Position numbers and translations under genes: made by a program
From: an uncultured Synechococcaceae cyanobacterium
Lineage (GTDB): Bacteria; Cyanobacteriota; Cyanobacteriia; PCC-6307; Cyanobiaceae
Length of the DNA: 52,313 bases
Reading direction: 5' to 3'
NCBI GenBank assembly: GCA_902578445.1
Contig: CACHDC010000006.1
Coordinates: forward strand, 1-52,313
In this document: positions 45,633-52,313 of the stretch, piece by piece
Layout of the letters: each line of letters begins with the position of its first letter
How positions within the stretch are numbered: the first letter of the stretch is position 1
The notes under the pieces: model-generated
What the model was told of the DNA's origin: nothing
Databases searched by the model: none
What the model saw: the letters and a program-made list of their open reading frames with translations, nothing else

Positions 45633-46724
45633 CTAAACGTTAAATAAGAACTCCATTACATCACCTTCGTTAACAATATATTCCTTACCTTCACTTCTTA
45701 AAAGACCTTTAGTTTTTGCATTGGCAATTGAACCTGAATCAATTAAATTTTGATACGAAATAGTCTGAGCTCTTATAAATCCTTTTTCAAAATCAGTATG
45801 AATTACTCCTGCTGCCTGTGGCGCAGTCATCCCATCTTTTATTGTCCAAGCTTTTGTCTCCTTTTCTCCGGTAGTGAAATAAGTTTTTAATCCCAATAAT
45901 TTATATGTTGATCTAATTAATGACCTTAATCCCCCTTCTTCTACTCCTAAGCCAATAAGGTAGTCTTTTTTATCTTCTGGTTCTAACTCTATTAATTCAG
46001 ATTCGACTTGCGCTGATATTTTTATACATTCTGTATTTTCATTGCTTGCAAAACTCTGAACTGTTGATGAAAATTCATTACCTTCAGCTAAGTCATTTTC
46101 ATTCAAATTAGTTGCGTAAATAATTGGTTTAGCAGTAAGGAAGCCTAATTGCTTAATTATTAAATTTTCTTCTTCATTCAAAGATATTGATCTAACTGAA
46201 AGGCCTTTCTCTAGCTCTTCTTCAATTTTTTCTAGTAAGGTATCTTCTTTAGCTGCCTCTTTACTAGTTCTAACCTGTTTTTTAATTCTTTCTCTTCTTT
46301 TTTGGAGTTGAGATAAATCAGCTAAATTCAATTCCAGATTAATTATCTCAATGTCATCCAGGGGATCTACCTTTCCAGAAACATGAATTACATCACTATC
46401 TTCAAAGCACCTTACAACATGAACTATTGCATCAACCTCCCTAATATTTGATAAAAATTTATTTCCCAAACCTTCGCCTTTACTAGCTCCTTTTACTAGT
46501 CCTGCGATATCTACAAATTCAATTTTTGTTGGGATAATATTTTGGCTAGAACTTAAATTACCTAACTCTTGCAACCTTTGATCTGGGACTGAAACTATGC
46601 CTTTATTAGGTTCTATAGTACAAAAGGGAAAATTAGCAGCTTGTGCCTTAGCATTTTCTACAAGTGCATTAAATAGAGTTGATTTTCCAACATTTGGTAA
46701 TCCAATAATACCTGCTTTTAACAT
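45633..46724 (-). CDS. ychF: Ribosome-associated GTPase/ATPase YchF
   Basis: 363 aa, the usual length. Walker A GLPNVGKSTLFN, switch region DIAGLVKGASKGEGLGN, the YchF NxxE-type specificity region (YATNLNENDL), coiled-coil insert, and C-terminal TGS domain (TGEKETKAWTIKDGMTAPQA). Binds ribosomes and prefers ATP. Confidence 0.95.
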   Translation of the reverse strand: MLKAGIIGLPNVGKSTLFNALVENAKAQAANFPFCTIEPNKGIVSVPDQRLQELGNLSSSQNIIPTKIEFVDIAGLVKGASKGEGLGNKFLSNIREVDAIVHVVRCFEDSDVIHVSGKVDPLDDIEIINLELNLADLSQLQKRRERIKKQVRTSKEAAKEDTLLEKIEEELEKGLSVRSISLNEEENLIIKQLGFLTAKPIIYATNLNENDLAEGNEFSSTVQSFASNENTECIKISAQVESELIELEPEDKKDYLIGLGVEEGGLRSLIRSTYKLLGLKTYFTTGEKETKAWTIKDGMTAPQAAGVIHTDFEKGFIRAQTISYQNLIDSGSIANAKTKGLLRSEGKEYIVNEGDVMEFLFNV

Positions 46725-46868
46725 TTGAAAAAACTTATGGAAAAATTATCAAGAAAACATCTTCTAGTAATATAGTATTTACTTAACCAATCTTGGATAA
46801 GTTAATTATAATCGTCTTGATTATTTATTTAGTTCCTAAATATTCTCTAATTCTGCTTTTAAAAAGAA

Positions 46869-47930
46869 ATGTTTGATTTAATAAAAAAAAATATAAATCT
46901 AAGAAGTGGAATTATATTGCTTTCTCTAGCTATATTTTTCGTTTTTATAACCAATTCCTTCAAGAAAAATAAGTCAAAAGATATTTCTGATTTTGTAGTT
47001 CAAGTTGAAAAAGGAATCCTCTCAGATTCAATTAATACTAGTGGTGAAGTAAAAGCAATAAGGACAAGCAATATTGGGCCTCGGAAGCAAGGCGTAATAA
47101 AAGAAATCAAAGTAGATGAGGGCGATCTTGTAAAAAAAGATCAGGTTTTAGCTTCTCTTGATGATGAAGATTTTATCTATAAAATTGAAGAACTTGAATT
47201 AAATGTAGAAAAACAAAAATCTGAATTTTTAAGAAGGGAATATTTATATCAAGAAGGCGCAGTAAGTAAAGAAGACTATGAAAGTTATAAAAATAACTAC
47301 AACATTAGTAGCGCAAAACTTAATGATGCAAAAGCTGAAAAAAGTTTCTATCTAATTAAAGCTCCTTATGGAGGAAAGATAACTGCAAAATATGCTGAGA
47401 TAGGATCTTATGTCACACCAAGTACAAACTTAAGTTCAGACCCTAAAACCAAAAACTTTATTTTTGAACTATCAGAGGGCCTAGAAATTGTTGCTAAAGT
47501 TCCTGAGAGTGACATTGGCAGAATAAAAATAGGTCAAGAAGCCTCAGTAAGAATTGAGGCTTATCCCTCAAAAAAATATAGTGCCATAGTTAAAAAAATA
47601 GCTACAAGAGCTGTAAAAGATAATAATGTAACCTCATTCGAAGTAACTTTAAATTTTAAAGATATTTCTGAAGAAATTAAAATTGGAATGACTGCAGATC
47701 TTGAATTTAGAGTCGAAGGTAATGAAGAAAAAATCTTAGTACCAACAGTTTCTATTGTCACTGAAAAAGGTGAAAAAGGAATTTTGAAAGTTGATAAAAA
47801 CAATTCGCCCAAATTTGAAAAAATCGAAATTGGTATTAGTAGTGGAAATAAAACTTCAGTAATTAATGGATTAGAACCTGGAGAGCAAATCTTTATTGAT
47901 ATTCCACCTTGGGCTAAGAAGAGAAAATGA
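46869..47930 (+). CDS. HlyD/RND-type membrane fusion protein
   Basis: 353 aa. N-terminal anchor helix, biotinyl-lipoyl-like domain (KEIKVDEGDLVKKDQVLASL), a short coiled coil (about residues 100-150), then beta-barrel and membrane-proximal domains. Periplasmic adaptor for an ABC or RND exporter, but no exporter gene is adjacent. Overlaps polA by 4 bp. Confidence 0.85.
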   Translation: MFDLIKKNINLRSGIILLSLAIFFVFITNSFKKNKSKDISDFVVQVEKGILSDSINTSGEVKAIRTSNIGPRKQGVIKEIKVDEGDLVKKDQVLASLDDEDFIYKIEELELNVEKQKSEFLRREYLYQEGAVSKEDYESYKNNYNISSAKLNDAKAEKSFYLIKAPYGGKITAKYAEIGSYVTPSTNLSSDPKTKNFIFELSEGLEIVAKVPESDIGRIKIGQEASVRIEAYPSKKYSAIVKKIATRAVKDNNVTSFEVTLNFKDISEEIKIGMTADLEFRVEGNEEKILVPTVSIVTEKGEKGILKVDKNNSPKFEKIEIGISSGNKTSVINGLEPGEQIFIDIPPWAKKRK

Positions 47931-50857
47931 GTTTAAAATCTGAAAACTCTAAAAAACCAATTTTACTTTTAGTAGATGGTCATTCACTTGCTTTTAGAAG
48001 CTTCTATGCATTTAGCAAAGGGATTGATGGAGGTTTAACAACTAAAGAAGGATTCCCAACAAGTGTGACTTATGGATTTCTAAAAAGTCTTCTGGATAAT
48101 TGCAAAAATATTAGTCCTGAGGGTGTTTGTATTACTTTTGATACAGAAAAACCAACTTTCAGACATGAATTAGATCCAAATTACAAGGCCAATCGAGATG
48201 TAGCACCTGATGTTTTTTTTCAAGATATTGAACAACTGGAAATCATCTTAGAGGAAAGTCTTAATTTACCAATTTTTAAATCTCCAGGTTACGAAGCAGA
48301 TGATCTCCTAGGCACAATTGCGAATGATGCTTCTTCTAAAGGATGGTGCGTGAATATTCTTTCTGGAGATAGGGACTTATTTCAATTAGTAGATGATCAA
48401 AAGGATATTTATGTCCTTTATATGGGTGGTGGTCCATATGCGAAAAGTGGTAATCCAACCCTTATGAATGAAAATGGAGTAAAAGAAAAATTAGGTGTTG
48501 CGCCAGAAAGAGTAGTTGATCTTAAAGCTCTAACTGGTGACAGTTCTGATAATATTCCTGGAATTAAAGGAGTAGGGCCAAAAACTGCAATTAATCTACT
48601 AGAAGAGAACGATACGCTTGATGGAATCTATCAGGCTTTGGATAAGATTCAGCAGAATAATGATAAAAAATATAAGGGATTCATTAAAGGTTCAGTTTTA
48701 GAAAAGCTCAGAAACGATAAACATAATGCTTTTCTTTCTAGGGATTTAGCAAAAATAAATACTGAAGTTCCTTTGATATTAAGTAAAGGTTATGAATTAA
48801 AAAATATAAATCAAGAACTTCTCTCAGAGTCACTGCAAAAACTAGAATTATCAACACTACTACGGCAAATTCATATTTTCAATTCAACTTTCAGCAAAGG
48901 TGGTTTTGACAACAATAATGTAGCTAAAGAGGAGGAAAAGGCACCAAAAGTCGCAGGCAATAATGAATTAGAAAATAGTGAAAATAAAATCCCTAAAATC
49001 AACGTAACTGTTGTAAATGATTTCGAATTACTTGATAAATTAATTCAAAGATTAGACAAGAATAATCAAATAGTTTCTTTAGATACAGAGACCAATAGTT
49101 TGAATCCAATCGATGCGGAACTTGTTGGGATAGGGTTATGTCTTGGAGAAGAAAATGATGATTTATTTTATATACCCCTTGGTCATCAAACAAAAAAGGA
49201 GGCCCCCAATCAATTATCAATTGAAGATGTTTTCTCAAAGCTAAGAAATTGGATAGAAGATCCAAAAAAAGAAAAGGCACTCCAAAATTCTAAATTTGAT
49301 AGGCAAATATTTTTTAATCATGGACTTGATCTTAAAGGCGTAACCTTTGACACCTTGTTAGCAGACTACCTTCTTAATAATCAGGAGAAACATGGGTTAA
49401 GTGAAATTAGTTTTAGATTATTTGGATTTAAGCCTCCTTCATTTAAGGAGACAGTTGGGAAAAATAAAGACTTTTCATTTGTTGATATTGATGAAGCAAG
49501 TATTTACTGCGGTTATGATGTTTTTCTAACTTTTAAGATTGTCAAAATTTTTAAAGAAAGTTTTTCAAAGGAAAAAGATGAATTAATCAAATTATTTGAA
49601 GAAATCGAGCTGCCCTTAGAGCCGGTATTGTCTCAAATGGAAATGAATGGAATAACCATCGACATCCCTTATTTAGATAAACTCTCAAAAGAACTAAAAA
49701 GTACCTTAGAAGATATTGAAAGTAAAGTTTATGAATTAGCAGAGGAGACTTTTAATCTATCTTCACCAAAACAACTTGGTGAGATCTTGTTTGAAAAATT
49801 AAATTTGGATAAGAAAAAATCACGAAAAACAAAAACAGGATGGAGTACAGATGCAGTAGTTCTTGAAAGATTAGTCGACGAACATGAAATAATCCAACAT
49901 TTAATAAAACATAGAACTCTTAGCAAATTACTTAGTACTTATATTGATGCTCTTCCAAATCTTATTAACGAAAAGACAGGAAGGGTTCATACAAATTTTA
50001 ATCAAGCTGCTACAGCAACTGGCAGACTTAGCAGTAGCAATCCTAATCTTCAAAATATCCCTGTTAGGACTGAATTTAGTAGGAGAATCAGAAAAGCATT
50101 CTTGCCTGAAAAAAATTGGAAACTTTTATCAGCTGATTATTCTCAGATCGAATTAAGAATACTCGCACATTTAGCGGATGAAGAAATACTTATTAATGCG
50201 TTTCATGAAAATGATGACATTCATTCTTTGACTGCAAGATTAATTTTCGAGAAAGAAGAAATATCTTCCGACGAGAGGAGAGTTGGTAAAACAATAAATT
50301 TTGGAGTTATCTATGGCATGGGGATAAAAAAGTTTGCCCGTTCAACAGGAGTAAGCACGCCAGAGGCAAAAGAATTCCTAATAAAATACAAAGAAAGGTA
50401 TTCAAAAATTTTTAAATTTCTTGAACTCCAAGAAAGGCTCGCCTTATCAAAAGGTTATGTAAAAACAATTTTTGGTCGAAAGAGAGAATTTAAGTTTGAT
50501 AAAAATGGACTTGGAAGATTAATAGGGAAAGATCCTTACGAAATTGACCTGCAATCCGCAAGAAGGGCTGGCATGGAAGCACAGTCATTAAGAGCCGCAG
50601 CTAATGCACCAATTCAGGGTTCAAGTGCAGACATTATTAAAATTGCAATGGTTCAACTAAATAAGAAATTCATAGAAATGGATGTTCCCGCAAAAATGCT
50701 TTTGCAAGTACATGATGAATTATTGTTTGAAGTTGAACCAGATTCTTTGGAAATTACGACGAAATTAGTGAAGAAGACAATGGAAGATTGTGTAAAATTA
50801 AATGTGCCTCTTTTAGTTGATATTGGTATTGGTGACAATTGGATGGAGACAAAATAA
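47927..50857 (+). CDS. polA: DNA polymerase I
   Basis: 976 aa. N-terminal 5' nuclease (LLVDGHSLAFRSFYAF, YEADDLLGTIA, LTGDSSDNIPGIKGVGPKTA), 3'-5' exonuclease domain with intact acidic motif SLDTETNSL, and polymerase domain with TGRLSSSNPNLQNIPVR, motif A SADYSQIELRILAH, the O-helix KTINFGVIYGMG, and motif C QVHDELLFEVE. Repair and Okazaki fragment maturation. Confidence 0.97.
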   Translation: MSLKSENSKKPILLLVDGHSLAFRSFYAFSKGIDGGLTTKEGFPTSVTYGFLKSLLDNCKNISPEGVCITFDTEKPTFRHELDPNYKANRDVAPDVFFQDIEQLEIILEESLNLPIFKSPGYEADDLLGTIANDASSKGWCVNILSGDRDLFQLVDDQKDIYVLYMGGGPYAKSGNPTLMNENGVKEKLGVAPERVVDLKALTGDSSDNIPGIKGVGPKTAINLLEENDTLDGIYQALDKIQQNNDKKYKGFIKGSVLEKLRNDKHNAFLSRDLAKINTEVPLILSKGYELKNINQELLSESLQKLELSTLLRQIHIFNSTFSKGGFDNNNVAKEEEKAPKVAGNNELENSENKIPKINVTVVNDFELLDKLIQRLDKNNQIVSLDTETNSLNPIDAELVGIGLCLGEENDDLFYIPLGHQTKKEAPNQLSIEDVFSKLRNWIEDPKKEKALQNSKFDRQIFFNHGLDLKGVTFDTLLADYLLNNQEKHGLSEISFRLFGFKPPSFKETVGKNKDFSFVDIDEASIYCGYDVFLTFKIVKIFKESFSKEKDELIKLFEEIELPLEPVLSQMEMNGITIDIPYLDKLSKELKSTLEDIESKVYELAEETFNLSSPKQLGEILFEKLNLDKKKSRKTKTGWSTDAVVLERLVDEHEIIQHLIKHRTLSKLLSTYIDALPNLINEKTGRVHTNFNQAATATGRLSSSNPNLQNIPVRTEFSRRIRKAFLPEKNWKLLSADYSQIELRILAHLADEEILINAFHENDDIHSLTARLIFEKEEISSDERRVGKTINFGVIYGMGIKKFARSTGVSTPEAKEFLIKYKERYSKIFKFLELQERLALSKGYVKTIFGRKREFKFDKNGLGRLIGKDPYEIDLQSARRAGMEAQSLRAAANAPIQGSSADIIKIAMVQLNKKFIEMDVPAKMLLQVHDELLFEVEPDSLEITTKLVKKTMEDCVKLNVPLLVDIGIGDNWMETK

Positions 50858-50881
50858 ACCTTATGAAATACTTAATTTAAA

Positions 50882-52313
50882 ATGATCAAACTTTTTAATA
50901 CTTTAAGCAAAAGAGTTGAGGTTTTTAAGCCTATTGATAATGTAGTAAAAATTTATTGTTGTGGAGTAACTGTTTATGATTTATGTCATCTTGGTCATGC
51001 CAGAAGTTATATAGCTTGGGATGTATTGAGAAGATTTTTAATTTACAGTGATTTCAAAGTGAAGTATGTTCAAAATTTTACAGATATTGATGACAAGATC
51101 TTAAAAAGAGCTAAAGAAGAAAGTAGTTCAATGAAGGAAGTATCTGAAAAAAATATTATTGAATTTCATAAAGATATGGATTCTTTAGGAATAATGCGTC
51201 CGGATAGTATGCCAAGAGCAACGAATCATATATGCAATATCTGCTCCTTTATAACAATACTTGAGGACAAAGGTTATGCATACTCTAGGGATGGAGATGT
51301 TTATTATTCTGTTTTTAAAAATAAAAATTATGGAAAGCTGAGTAATCAAAATATACAAGAACAAAATATTAATCAACAAGGAAGAATGGCTGATGATGAA
51401 AATAGTAAAAAACTTAATCCGCAAGATTTTGCTCTATGGAAAAAAGCTAAAGATGATGAGCCCTTTTTTGATTCTCCATGGGGTAAAGGTAGGCCAGGAT
51501 GGCATATTGAATGTTCGGCGATGGTTAAAGATGAATTAGGAGATACTATTGATATCCATTTAGGCGGTTCTGATTTGATTTTTCCACATCATGAGAATGA
51601 AATTGCCCAATCAGAAGCAGCCAATGGCAAAAAGCTAGCGAACTATTGGTTACACAATGGGATGGTCAATGTAAATGGACAAAAGATGAGTAAATCCCTT
51701 AAAAATTTTAAAACTATTAGAGAGCTAATTAAGTCAGGTATAAGCCCTATGACTTTGCGATATTTTGTTATGACTGTGAATTATAGAAAACCCCTTGATT
51801 TTACTGAAGAAGCTTTAAGGAGTGCCTCAGAAGCTTGGAAAAACATTAATGTAGCCCTTTCTTTTTTGGACCTTACAAAAGATGCTTTTAAATCTATTGA
51901 TAAGAATGAATCTATCGAAGACGAATATAAAGAAAAAATAAGCTTTGAATTATCTCAAAAAAAGCTTAAATTTTCTGAGGCTCTTGGAAATGACCTTAAT
52001 ACAGCAGGTGCTATCGCAATTATTTACGATTTAGCAAAACCATTAAAAAACTTTTTAAACCAATTTCAAAGGATCGAAGGTTTTAAAATAGACCTAAATG
52101 AAAAATTCTTTCTACTTGAGAATTTTAAAACTCTTGAAAAGTTGACTGAGGTACTTGGTCTTAAAAAAGAGGTTTTAGTAAAAGAAAGTAAAATAAAAGA
52201 AGAAGAAATATCAATGCTTATTAATGAAAGATTGAAAGCAAAAAAAGAAAAGAATTATACGAAGGCAGATGAAATTAGGAATTTGTTAAAAGAAAAAGGG
52301 ATTGAACTTATTG
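50882..52313 (+). CDS. cysS: Cysteinyl-tRNA synthetase, 3' end cut by window
   Basis: 477 codons visible, no stop before the window end. Class I signatures: YCCGVTVYDLCHLGHARSYI with the HIGH motif as HLGH and zinc Cys, GWHIECSAM, FPHHENEIAQSEA, and KMSKSLKNF. Starts 24 bp after polA. Charges tRNA-Cys. Confidence 0.95.
   Translation, partial: MIKLFNTLSKRVEVFKPIDNVVKIYCCGVTVYDLCHLGHARSYIAWDVLRRFLIYSDFKVKYVQNFTDIDDKILKRAKEESSSMKEVSEKNIIEFHKDMDSLGIMRPDSMPRATNHICNICSFITILEDKGYAYSRDGDVYYSVFKNKNYGKLSNQNIQEQNINQQGRMADDENSKKLNPQDFALWKKAKDDEPFFDSPWGKGRPGWHIECSAMVKDELGDTIDIHLGGSDLIFPHHENEIAQSEAANGKKLANYWLHNGMVNVNGQKMSKSLKNFKTIRELIKSGISPMTLRYFVMTVNYRKPLDFTEEALRSASEAWKNINVALSFLDLTKDAFKSIDKNESIEDEYKEKISFELSQKKLKFSEALGNDLNTAGAIAIIYDLAKPLKNFLNQFQRIEGFKIDLNEKFFLLENFKTLEKLTEVLGLKKEVLVKESKIKEEEISMLINERLKAKKEKNYTKADEIRNLLKEKGIELI

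Noticed and set aside
48999-49280. 93-aa ORF antisense to polA, with other antisense ORFs in polA, the symporter and hlyD genes
   Set aside because: Fully inside well-recognised genes on the opposite strand, with no independent support.

Overview
The window looks like a high-light-adapted Prochlorococcus chromosome. It is very AT-rich with densely packed tiny genes, thirteen high-light-inducible (hli) genes, and families typical of marine picocyanobacteria (DUF1651-, DUF2839-, DUF3303- and DUF3764-like, small Cys-rich peptides). This assignment rests on gene content recognised by eye; no search was run.

About 0.9-23.7 kb is a genomic island built on tRNA-Pro(UGG). One intact tRNA-Pro lies at 16421-16494, with a tyrosine recombinase gene divergent just upstream of it. 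Six 3' fragments of the same tRNA, all in the same orientation, lie at 1110, 2529, 4611, 17455, 19143 and 21330. Most still carry the tRNA's hairpin terminator. Between them are cargo segments of roughly 1-3 kb (about 10.7 kb for the one with the integrase). Beside most tRNA copies sits a set of short repeats, usually one inverted and two direct copies phased 11-12 bp apart. The repeat sequence differs from unit to unit, but in several units it matches at the two ends. I read this as a stack of integrated tRNA-targeting elements of the tycheposon type, several without their own recombinase. Cargo includes a secreted TPR protein, an NTF2-like protein, micropeptides, a ClpS-like adaptor behind a MarR-like fragment, many hli genes with companion micropeptides, a small RNA, and a TPR/SPINDLY-type O-GlcNAc transferase.

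23.8-34.7 kb is a transition zone of small accessory genes: an extended hli, RluF-type pseudouridine synthase, an SRAP (HMCES/YedK) protein, paralogues of island micropeptide modules, a second inverted copy of the small RNA, and a likely metal-handling operon (MauE-like, DUF411, DUF3721, PepSY-like membrane protein).

34.7-52.3 kb is mostly core: a sodium-symporter-family transporter, SelO pseudokinase, a secreted cupin, a class I glutamine amidotransferase, a second hli cluster (43278-44089) that closely parallels the island cluster at 20098-20567, YchF GTPase, an HlyD-like adaptor, DNA polymerase I and the 5' part of cysteinyl-tRNA synthetase, cut by the window end.

The island and core share modules (hli operons and their upstream element, small-peptide families, short upstream motifs), which suggests repeated duplication between the tRNA-anchored elements and the chromosome.
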